A stretch of DNA of 64,000 nt from positions 5,775,638-5,839,637 of the forward strand of contig JBBCBC010000031.1 in the NCBI GenBank assembly GCA_037126765.1, in the 5' to 3' direction. Each line of letters starts with the position of its first letter. Position 1 is the stretch's first letter. This stretch comes from Stenogyne calaminthoides (lineage: Eukaryota; Streptophyta; Magnoliopsida; Lamiales; Lamiaceae). Made by a program: the position numbers and the translations under genes. The notes under the pieces are model-generated. The model searched no databases, had not been told where the DNA came from, and saw only the letters and a program-made list of their open reading frames with translations. Of this stretch, positions 35,721 to 45,422 are shown piece by piece.

Positions 35721-37185
35721 TTTCTAAAATTTTAATATGATTTTTGAATTAGATCTATTTGTACATAAGAAATAATAAAAATTATACAAAAAAAAATCCA
35801 GTTACTCCCTCTATCTATTATTATACAAATAAATAAATAAAAAATCAACTGAATAATTATTACAAATTTGTCATGAATTTTTAAAAGTGGCTATTAAGGA
35901 TTAATAATATAAATAATAATTTTGTATTTGATATGGATATATATATTTTTTAATCAGTTAATCCCTCTGTCTATTATAGATTGCTCATTTGCTTTTGGCA
36001 CCCTCTATCTATTATTATACAAATAAATAAATAAAAAAATAGTTTTTTTTTACTTTTTGATCATGAATTTTTCAAATTTAGTAAATGTGACAAAAATAAT
36101 ATAAATAATAATTTTGTATTTGATATGGATATATATAAAGTAATTTTAATCATATTTTGAATCCCTTTATTGCTATTCCGGTACATATTAAAGATTGATT
36201 ATTTTGAATTTTGACAATCTTTTAAAAGAGAATTCTTTATTAATATTTGAAAATAATATAATTTTTTTTTTTATTTTTAGATGAATATTTTTTTGTCAAA
36301 TTTAAAATGTGACAAAAAAAAATTCTTTATGTGTAATTATTAGTGATATGAACTATATTTTTTAAAGTAATGTTTATAAAAATATTTTGAAACATTAACT
36401 TTCATTGTTTAAAAAATAAGCATTTTGTGGACAATAAAAATAGTTTTTGTCCATAAAAAGGGTTTTTACATTGAATTTTAAAAACATAATCTAAAAAGAG
36501 CGATTCATATAAGTATTATATATATTTAATGTATAATTTATGTAAAATAATTTGTATACAATTTTTAAGTATATAAATTTATATTGAGACAAAAACTTGT
36601 ATAACTACTTCACGTGAACTATATTTTTTAATATCACCTCAAAATAAAAAAACATAACTATTTATTAACTATCAAAATTTAAAAAATAAAATTTTGTGGA
36701 CAACAACTTCAAACTATTTGTACCTACAAATATCTTAAATTGTGTCTAATAAAAACATAATTCACCGTGGATGTTTGAAAATTTTAATTTCAATGAGAAT
36801 TTGACAATATGTAAAATAATTAATGTTGTAATATATATAAAATAATTTAAAACTTTAAGAAAAATAAATACATTTTTTAAAACTTGCATTGTTTAGCAAA
36901 CTATAAAATATCTTTTGTAGTATTTTAAGGATGTTTGAAAATTTTAATATGAAATGAGAATGGTGACAATAGGTGACAATTAATGTTGTTTATAAGGAAA
37001 TAATTTAAAACTTTAAGAATAATTCACAAATCGTGCATTGCATTAAAAAAAAAACGATCTTGAAACATATAAATAAAATTAAGAGTATAAGAAAAAAAAC
37101 TTATATTATAGGTAAAATAATTCTTCCTGATTCATTTAACTTGAAAATAAATACATTCCATACCATATTTATTTTATATTTACAA

Positions 37186-37213
37186 ACCGTGCAGTGCACG
37201 AGTGATATACTAG
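37186..37213 (+). mobile_element. Probable Helitron 3' terminus
   Basis: A short palindrome CCGTGCAGTGCACG is followed after about 9 bases by CTAG and then T. A 3' hairpin about 10 bases before CTRR, inserted 5' of a T, is the Helitron signature. The 5' TC end was not located, so element length is unknown. Confidence 0.5.
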
Positions 37214-37729
37214 TTTTCATAATATAAAAGTATCACCATCTCCCCTTAAGATGCTCTTGTTAACAAATTATAATTTGGGAGCTTAATAGAAATCAAATGG
37301 CATTTTTGATCCCCAACACTTTTTGTGTCCCTATTTAGCTGGACTAAAAACATTCAGCACTCAGACAAAAGGAAAAAAGAGAATATGTATATATTTCCTT
37401 ATTCAATATCTACACTGATGTACAAATGAATCAACAACCATTTCCATCACAAAGAAACCAGACCACCTATGTTTAGATTTATAATACAAGAATAAAAAAT
37501 GCTTGGATGATAAATTATAAATAGGGAAGAAGCAAATGAAGAGAAATTTAAAAGACCGTTTCGGAAAGAAGAAACGAAGAAGAAGAAACCCGATTCTTTA
37601 GCCTATATCTAGTGTGTACCGTGTTCCCTCCGAAACAACATTCATCAACAGATTGAAATTTTTGTGCCCAAAATGACATCTTTTCTGTACAACTTGATGA
37701 TCCTTAATGATTCCTTTTGCTCTCTTAGC

Positions 37730-40370
37730 TTACATCTGACCGTCGCTTTTATCAGTATCATCCAAATCACTGCTACTTGCTCGGGTTTTCCTGTGCCTTC
37801 TATCCTGAAGAACTCAAAACCACAGAGTTTAATGTTTACTCTTTTTATTATTTAAAAAGAAAAATGCAGACTGACCTCTCTGGGTATGGGATATTCTTCA
37901 GATTCAAGCATTCGAACGACTTGGGACATCCTAGGTCTCTTGTCAGAATCGGGATCAACGCATCTCAAAGCAGTTAAAAGTGCCCGTTTGAGTGCTCTAG
38001 TAGATGGTCTCGTATCGATTTTTTGATCTACCACTTCTTCTGAACGCCTACTTCCGACCATCATTTTCAGCCAATCAACCAGATTAATCTGCAACAGAAG
38101 TTCAGAATTAGATTTAAAGCATGCAACGAAAGAGGTCCAATCTAATCATCATCTAACGAAGGTTAGAATGAAGCTTATGTAAAGCAAAGATGTTCGTCAT
38201 TCTCTGTAATACCTCTGGAGCAGGTCGTCCATAATCCACAGGATCTCTTCCCGTAATTGCTTCTAATAGTAGAACGCCAAAGCTATAAACATCACTCGTC
38301 TCATTTAGAAGCCCACTATTTGCATATTCTGGAGCTACGTATCTGAAAAGAAATCGAGTTAGAGAAAAACATTTCTAATACTTTTCAGTGAAACAACTAT
38401 TACTAACAAAATAGTAATATTTATTAGGTAAAACTACTAATACAATTTAAAATTACACCTAATATGGAAGGTTAAAATTTCCAGCTACCAAATATGAAAA
38501 AACTTACCCAAAGGTACCCATGACTCGAGTTGTGATATGACTTTTTCCAGAACCAAGCATTTTGGCTAGGCCAAAATCAGAGACCTTAGCATTAAAGTCT
38601 TCATCAATCAGAATATTGCTCGATTTTATGTCGCGATGAACTACTTTTGGTTCGATTGCCTCATGCAAGTAGGCAAGACTAAAAGAAGCACAAAAAATTA
38701 GAATCAATTGTTTTGGTCGGAAGAAATAAAAGGAAAATGAACAATAACAATAAATGCAGCTTAATCAACGTACGCTTTAGCTGTGCCAAGGAGAACCTTC
38801 ATGCGGGCCTCCCACGTAAGAAATCCGTACTGACGCATAGCTCCATGAAGCCATTGTTCTAAATTACCATTGTTAACATACTCGTAAACTAACATCCTGA
38901 AACACCAAGATTCAGTTTAATTAAGATGAATTCTTAAAATATCGATCAATCCTGGTCAATGTAACAGAATTTCAAAAGTTCTAGAGCCTAAAACAGCACA
39001 TTAAATCACAAGAATGCATGCATTTACAAACATACAGCAAAAGAAAAGGATTTTGATGACAAAAAAGTACCTTTGAGTTCCTTCGATACAGTATCCAAGA
39101 AGTCGAACCAAATTTTTGTGTCGCACGTGGCCTATAGCTTCAACCTCTGCTCCAAATTCCGTTTCTGCTTGACCTCTAAGGTAGAATAACAAGTACACAT
39201 TAGCCTTAGAAAACTGGCAACAAAGTCTAACCAATTTAACTGTTGCTTTTGGGCGTTTCACTTGATTAAGAAAATCATTTAAACTAACCAGGTGGCTTAG
39301 CCCACCTGGCCACTGGGCTCCTCAATTGAGTGGGAGACCCAGGTTCGATTCCCTTTGGGAATGAATTGGAGTATGAGAGTTATAAGGTGGCTTGGTGAAT
39401 TTGTGGAGTGTTTGGGTGCTTGGTGTACTAACTCTAACAACTAACAACTAACAACTAACAACTAACTTTGTCCGATCAAAAAACAAAAACAAAAAATCAT
39501 TTAAACTCATAATTATTTGTACAAACATGACTAATGTATCTTTTTGTGTGTTTCACTTAGATTCTGGTATCTTAATAACTGATACATATCACAAAAATTA
39601 AGAAAAGGACAAAGTTGAAAACAATATAATTTTTCTTTGAACACCAAAAAGCGACATATATTTTGGAATTGGAACATTTAAATTGGAACGGAGGGAGTAA
39701 TATCCAAGAACGAAACATGAACTTACAGGTTATTGAGGAGCTTTTTAACAGCAACATGAGTACCATTAATAAGCTGTCCTCGATAAACGACACCATATCC
39801 ACCCTCTCCAATAATATTCTCCTTGGAGAATTTATTCGTAGCAAGTTGAAGGTCTCTTAAGGTAAACCAATGACCCCACCCCAAGTGAGAAAACTCGGGG
39901 AGGCCACTTAAAGGCGAAGGAGCAGTTATTGGGTGCGATGAAGATGGTTTAAAGTTTACTGAACTCCATTCATCTACTGATTGTGATGAGCAATGGTCCT
40001 TATCAAGAAGACGGCGTGAACTTGATTGGCTTATGTAATCAACTTTCGGCATTCCCAGATGGACCAACACCTTGTCTGAATCTTTATCACTTGATTTGTC
40101 ATGAATTGTGAGAAGAATTCCATCACGTGGGACGAATTCACCAGTTGATACATGCTCTACTCGTACTTCTTTGATTTCTTTCGAAACGGTGGGAATTTGG
40201 GTTTGAGGAAGCTTGTATTGAGCTCGTTTTGATTTGTTTTTCGAAGTAAGGTAAAGGATTAAGACGAAGAGGATGATAACTATCAGTAATCCAACGATTA
40301 TTCCGATTAATTCCCAGACTTTTAGACTTCCTATGTTCTTAGAGAGTTCTGCATTAAGATCAGAAGCCAT
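37730..40370 (-). CDS. Receptor-like protein kinase (RLCK-V type, At2g42960/At3g59110-like), intact
   Basis: This is a single-pass membrane Ser/Thr kinase with a very short extracellular part. Exons: 40370-39727, 39175-39071, 38896-38774, 38678-38508, 38342-38213, 38088-37876, 37804-37730; phases agree and give 486 codons plus TAA. Residues about 15-40 are a membrane segment (LIGIIVGLLIVIILFVLILY) followed by basic KNKSKR. The kinase domain begins near residue 170: GEGGYGVVYRG loop, VAVKKLL lysine, VVHRDIKSSNILID catalytic loop, VSDFGLAKMLG and GTFGYVAPEY activation segment. The tail is polar and Ser/Asp-rich. I chose the MASDLNAEL start because the family begins there; an in-frame ATG five codons upstream (40385) is possible. 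A 5' UTR intron is supported by AAAAAG|GTAAGA at 40878 and CTGCAG| at 40392. The ligand and pathway cannot be read from sequence. A SINE sits in intron 1. Confidence 0.93.
39286..39492 (+). mobile_element. tRNA-derived SINE with 15-bp target duplication, in kinase intron 1
   Basis: Perfect flanking repeats AAAATCATTTAAACT lie at 39271-39285 and 39493-39507. Inside, GTGGCTTAGCCCACCTGG resembles an A box region and GGTTCGATTCC is a B box. The tail has (AACAACT)-type repeats and ends A-rich (ATCAAAAAACAAAAACAAAA). Length is 207 bp, and it lies antisense to the kinase gene. This is a textbook target-primed SINE insertion. Confidence 0.92.
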
Positions 40371-40878
40371 CTTCCATGATGTCATAAAACCCTGCAGAAT
40401 CTGATGCTTCGATTAGGCGAACGCAATAACTTTTTCGACTTTCCTCTAATTCTAAGGTGAAATGAAAACTTGGGACCTATGGAAATTTCGCAACCCCCCT
40501 TTCAGAATCAAGTTTAATTAATTATTGCAATGATGAATTTAGCTAGATTACATTCTTACAGAAGCAATTTCAAGAAAGGCTAACAAGAACTACTCTAAAT
40601 TGGATGATTAAACCCAACTATTAGGAAAAAGTAAATTCACCAAATGATTGAAACCAAAAAGAAAGGAACACCAAAAATCACAATCTAAATAAGATAACCC
40701 AGTCTAAATCATCTCCAAAACAGAATTAAGACAAAAGTAGAAGGCCCTTTACAGGAACTAGGAAGAACTTTGAAGGATGAATATTACCCAAAAAGGAAAA
40801 ATACCAAACACATAAAACATAAAATGCTACACAAAAAGAGAAAATTGATTAGGTTCTCAAAAGGCTTTCAAGCTCTTA

Positions 40879-41498
40879 CCTTTTTTGAGAACAGAGCAAT
40901 CAAGAAAAGCCCAGATCTTGGAAACTATTTCACCTTATAATCTTCAGATCTCTTTCTGCAAAATCTGAAGAAAAGCAGCACAAAAGACCCACATTTCAAG
41001 AAAAACCTAATCTTTACTGCCAAACAAGTCTCAAATGACAAATCTTGATGAATTTAACCTCTGGGATTTCACCACACCACCAAACATGACTTAAAACTAG
41101 AAAAAGAAAAACGCGGTGTAATTGCAAAGACTGTAAATGTACATAAAATTCCAAATTATGCCGATAATCAATGGCGGTAGTAATAAATTGATAACTGTTG
41201 TTTCAGTCAAGGAAAATGAATATGATCATTTATATATGTATGTATAACAGCAAACAAACAATATAATGAAAGAGAAAGCAGGAAAAGTGGAGCTTTCAAG
41301 CGGTAGGTAATGAGGGAGCCTTAAAAACGATTAAAGGAAAAAATAAATTAAACACAACGGTAAAATGGGAGTATGAGAAGTCAGATAACCTCTCAGTTGG
41401 CTTTTTAACAAAAGAATTTACGCTCAGTTAAATCAAATAAAGGCTTCATGAAAAAATTATTTGTGACGTATGAGCTAATAAATAGTGGGATAAGGATG
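40879..41498. other. Kinase 5' UTR exon and upstream region
   Basis: The non-coding first exon of the kinase gene should begin somewhere in about 41000-41280 on the minus strand and end at 40879 at the GTAAGA donor. The upstream sequence to 41498 is the presumed promoter. I could not fix a TATA box or start site with confidence. The Mutator-like element begins directly beyond. Confidence 0.4.
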
Positions 41499-42339
41499 GA
41501 TTTTTTTATTAAAATGAGGCAATTTTGATTTGTTATTGTAAAAATAAGGTTGATTTTAAAAAAATTATAAAAATAGGTCCTGATGCGCTCATAGAGAGCA
41601 CCACATTTGTATATCTATATGTATATATAACTTGGTGTGCTCAGTCAATCCTGGTGCGTTTCAAAAGCGCACTAGGTGGGGTTGATGTCACACCTGGTGC
41701 TTTTCAAAAGCGCACCTAGTGTTTATATTGTGTGTATAACATGACGCTCTCATGGAGAGCACCTAGTGGCTACATGTATACCACCCCACCTACCAGATTG
41801 TGTTTCATAATTTTGCCCAAAAAATAATTAGATGTCGAAAAAAATAATCAGATGATAAAGATGTACGTAATTATAAAATTAGCTATTAAAATAAATTAAA
41901 GAATTCACGGAATATGTAAAACACTTGCACTTATAATTTTCTTTAATTTAAAATAAACGAGCAATTAAAGTGTTTTATATAATGTAATAAACAAAAGTGT
42001 AACCTCATTCAATTTATTAGTGTAATTTTGTAATTTACGTACCATTTTATACATGAGGTGTGTCTGACCAAGGTGCAAGCATCTCATGCAGGGTAAAAGG
42101 AGACTCATGGTGCGTTGCCGAAGAATGTTTTCTTTGACTTCTTGTGGATGTCCCAATATTATCATCTCTTGAAGTACTTTTTCGTCTTTTGAATGTCTTG
42201 TACTCCTCTCTTCTTAAGACGCGAGAATCATCGAATTTGCAAGAGAAAAAAACAGTGTACTGCTATATACATTTCTTAGTCATATTATCATGAAAACACA
42301 ACATGAGATTTAGATATATAATTTACCAAAACATCACGT

Positions 42340-43430
42340 GTAGACGTTCTAGGTGGTTGAAAGCCCCAATCCCCCTTCATTGTACTCATTAAGTGAAATC
42401 AAACGCCGTGTAACATTATAATACCAATGCATATAGTCATCGGTCGTTGTCTCTCCAGCAGTGTTTTTAAAACCGGACCGGCCGGTTCGACCGGGTTAAC
42501 CGGAAACCGGTCCATGTCCCGGTCAGATTTTTAGCGTATACTGAGTCAATTTGAAACCGGATCGAACCGGTTCCGAACCGGGTTAAACCGGAAGTTCGGT
42601 GAACCGGTTGACCCGGTTTTGTATTTACATTTTTTTTTCAAAATACTTTTAAATAAAAATCAAATCATTGCAACAGTAGGCATTGAACCCCAAACCATAT
42701 GCTTACCAAGGTAGAAGCTATCCCTTTGGCTACAAGCTATTATTGATGCATAATGTAATTAAATTTGTATACATATAATATGTTTTATTTAAATAGCACG
42801 CATCCCTCTTCACCTTTATAACATATATTTTAGTAAAGATGAATTAATCTGTATGTTCTTTTAATTTCATAGATGTAGTTAAATAAAAGTTTTGAAATTT
42901 AAATAAATCATAGTAAAATTAAAATGAAACTAATTAATTATTCTAAAAACAATAAAGACAGACGAACAAGCATTTATTTTATTTTCTTATGCAATTTTTT
43001 TTTATCAAAATATTGAATTTATGATGTATGTATTATATAATATAATATATTCGAATAATCCGGTTTTTATACAACGGTTCAACCGGTCGGACCAGTAACC
43101 CAATGACCCAATTAATTGTCCGGTTCGATGGCGGTCCGAGTTTAAAACATTGCTCTCCAGTGATTTCTACTGTAGGATCGTACGGACGTCTGCTGCTCCA
43201 ATATGTAATCCAGTTGGGCATGTTTTACAGTCCAGTCAACATCGTCTTGCCCTCTGTGACCGACGTCGTGCAACAAATAATGAGTAGATGCTACTGGATG
43301 TGGAATGTTTTGAATCTTTTCGAATTGCCTCAGCACTCGATTGGGATGATTAATCTCCACTATTTCCAAATTGATTAATGGACATTCTGACATCCATCTT
43401 GGGTTCAAACAACGATTTTCAAGGTTCACT
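42340..43430 (-). pseudogene. Plant mobile domain (PMD/MAIN-like) gene remnant inside the MULE
   Basis: The plant mobile domain (PF10536) is found both in host genes such as MAIL and in transposons. Minus-strand text from 43430 reads LNPRWMSECPLINLEIVE, NHPNRVLRQFEKIQNIPHP, then DDVDWTVKHA, and in a shifted frame NWITYWSSRRPYDPTVEITG. After the hAT MITE it resumes DDYMHWYYNVTRRLISL and ends at a stop near 42340. This order (PLxxLEIVExHxPxRVxRQFGxxQxIP...W...YxxWYxxxTRR) is that of the PMD C-terminal half in phosphatase-7-long-form-like plant proteins. A frameshift near 43205 and the 694-bp insertion make it non-functional. The N-terminal half is not recognised. Confidence 0.75.
42459..43152. 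mobile_element. hAT-type MITE, 694 bp, 8-bp target duplication
   Basis: CTCTCCAG flanks both sides (42451-42458 and 43153-43160), the 8-bp duplication of hAT elements. Termini are CAGTGTTTTTAAAACCGGAC and, inverted, CAATGTTTTAAACTCGG. Subterminal sequence is packed with CCGGTT/AACCGG motifs. Its interior contains no transposase. It interrupts the PMD remnant. Confidence 0.92.
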
Positions 43431-43907
43431 ATGTTGGAGTATTGTCATCAATAGCTGGCAAATGTTATAAATGTGGATTCAGTGAACTCAGTGAACCCCC
43501 ATCCAACTTTGTTGCAATTTGGTTCACGACATATAATAGGATCACCTTCTATCGATAATCCCCATATACTTGCACATTTTTTATTGATGTACATTGTATA
43601 CAACACTTTAATTGATCGTTTATTTTAAATTAAAGAAAATTATAATTGCAAGTATTTTACATATTATGTGAATTTTTTAATATATTTTAATAGTTAATTT
43701 TATAATTACATACACCTTTATCATCTGATTATTTTTTTCGGCATCTAATTATTTTTTGGGCAAAATTATGAAACACAATCTGGTATGTGCTGATATACAT
43801 ATAACCACTAGGTGCTCTCTATGAGAGCACCATGTTCACCTGGTGCGCTTTTGAAAAGTACCATGTTTACATAATAAAAAACACCCACCAGGTGTGCTCA
43901 GTGAGTG

Positions 43908-44320
43908 CTAGGGGTGGACGGTACGGCATATCGAAAATTTTCTCTCCATACCGTTACCGTACCGAAATTATCAATACCGATAATTTTCATACCGTTGTCA
44001 TACAGAAAATTCGGTATACCAAAATTTCGGCATACCGAAATTTTTGGTATGTCAATATTACATACCGATACCATACCGAAATTTGAGTACATACCGGTAT
44101 ACCGAAAAAAAAAATTCGGTATACCAAAAATATTTCGGTATATCGAAATATTTCGGTATACCAAAATTTTCTATATTTTCATACCGTTATCGTACCGAAA
44201 TTTTTGGTACGGTACCATACCGTACCGAAAATTTCGGTATACAGTAAATTTTGATAAAATCGATATTTTTCGTTAAGATAAGTACGATATACCGGTATTT
44301 TCGGTATTTTCTTCACCCCT
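43908..44320. mobile_element. hAT-type MITE, 413 bp, near-perfect 8-bp target duplication
   Basis: Flanks AGTGAGTG (43900-43907) and AGTGAGCG (44321-44328) differ at one base. Termini are CTAGGGGTGGACGGTACGGC and CGGTATTTTCTTCACCCCT. The interior is dominated by repeated ATACCG/CGGTAT and CGGTAC motifs in both directions. Confidence 0.85.
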
Positions 44321-44470
44321 AGTGAGCGCACCAGGTTATACATACACATAGATACACAGACGTGGTGCGCTCTATAAGCGCACCAGGACCTATTTTCACA
44401 ACACTTTCAAAATCGACCTTATTTTTACAATAAGAAATCAAAATTGCTCCATTTTAATAAAAAAAAACTC

Positions 44471-45422
44471 GATAAGGATGCTACATTACATTTGCCACTC
44501 CCAAACTTTTCATTGCCAGATTTTCCTAAACTTCATGCAGAAAATTTATGGATATTGCTATTTGATCAGATTCATCCCGAATGAAAAGGATATTTTCGAT
44601 ATTTCAAATTCTGTATTGATCAGTGTTTTGTCCTTAATAAAACTTTTTTACTAATTAGTGGAGTCAAATGTCATTAAGGCTAAAATATTATATATATTAT
44701 AAAAGGATGAAGCACTTCACCAACTTTAGAAAAGTGGCTCTCATAATTCTCGCCAAGTGTAATAATCTTACGTGTCATTTTATGAAAGGGCTCAGAATAA
44801 TCAAGTGTTTTCAGCACGAGGGTCGCTCTAGCCGTTTCATCTTTGAAATCATAAATCTTAATTATTTCAGACTATTCTTCTTCCAACCGCCTATCTTCCT
44901 CTTTCATCTTCTCAGAATCTTTCCCTTCCTCCTTATATATCTAATAAGAGTTCATTTGTTGCAGGGCTAATGAAAATTGATCAAAATTTGGGTGTAGAAA
45001 GAAAAAAAGGGCGCTGCTTTTTACGTGCTATTTTTGCAATTCACTGAAGGTTTCAGCCGGTGCAATTATCTCACAATCGGAGTTGAATTCGGTGCTTCAA
45101 TTGTTACTAACGACAGAAGGCCGGTTGAGCTTCAGATTCGGGAATCGTAGTATTTTTTAAAATTTATTTTTTGGGCGATTTCATTATTTAGTTCTCTTGC
45201 TCTGATTCTAATGCTTGATTGTGTCTGACGTTTAACTTATATCAATATTCAATTCTTTTGTGGAATAGGTTTGGACACTTTTTACCTAGACAAATGATTC
45301 TTGCCCAATTTTGGGTAACTCTTCTAACGCAAAATTATGGTTTGACAAGGTAAGACTAAAGGTCTCAATTTTCCGTATAAAATAGGTCTTTGATTTTTTC
45401 CTGTAATTTTGTGAAATGTCAG
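44471..45422. other. Intergenic flank of the MULE; upstream part of the candidate gene
   Basis: Apart from the Rab2-like scrap at 44964-45150, no recognised coding sequence is seen. A pyrimidine-rich stretch at about 44875-44940 (TTCTTCTTCCAACCGCC, TCTTTCCCTTCCTCCTT) looks like 5' UTR or a splice-acceptor tract and ends GTTGCAG|GGC. Confidence 0.4.
44964..45150 (+). pseudogene. Rab2/RABB1-type small GTPase fragment
   Basis: Rab2 GTPases act in ER-Golgi traffic. The plus strand keeps the text of the exon after the P-loop: TTTTGCAATTCACTGA, GGTTTCAGCCGGTGCA, then a frame LTIGVEFGASIVTNDRRPVE followed by LQI, which matches the switch I and beta-2/beta-3 region of Rab2. The P-loop part (GGTGTAG...) is garbled, the Gln-Phe-Thr part is out of frame by missing bases, and the WDTAGQ motif is absent. 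Only this one exon-sized scrap is visible. Confidence 0.65.

Larger units (their letters stand above)
33770..37400. other. Intergenic, AT-rich repeat zone between the TBC and kinase genes
   Basis: Genes end facing each other across this region. It contains a Stowaway MITE, inverted-repeat MITEs, a TA microsatellite, a SINE-like unit and a probable Helitron 3' end (separate entries). Between 35800 and 36950 the text GAATTTTxxAAATxxxxTAAATGTGACAAA and TTTGTATTTGATATGGATAT recurs several times, a degenerate AT-rich repeat I cannot classify. No coding exon is seen. Confidence 0.55.
41499..44470. mobile_element. Mutator-like element (MULE), 2,972 bp, carrying a plant mobile domain
   Basis: Terminal inverted repeats of about 80 bp: the left starts GATTTTTTTATTAAAATGAG, and the inverse of the right starts GAGTTTTTTTTATTAAAATG; both continue with GCAATTTTGATTT and TTATTGTAAAAATAAGGT. 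GATAAGGATG flanks both sides (41489-41498 and 44471-44480), giving a 9-10-bp target duplication as expected for Mutator. Subterminal regions hold palindromic GGTGCxxTTTTxAAAAGCGCACC units and repeated GCGCTCTATGAGAGCACC-like text. The interior holds plant mobile domain fragments on the minus strand and two hAT MITEs. No MURA transposase is seen, so it is probably non-autonomous. Confidence 0.9.

Noticed and set aside
42667..42740. tRNA-like text (GGCATTGAACCCCAAACC)
   Set aside because: It lies inside the hAT MITE, and no cloverleaf or complete A and B boxes could be drawn.
43832..44276. Overlapping ORFs rich in Tyr/Arg/Ile repeats (RYTKIF, YRNFW)
   Set aside because: They are translations of the ATACCG/CGGTAT repeats in the hAT MITE, not a repeat protein.
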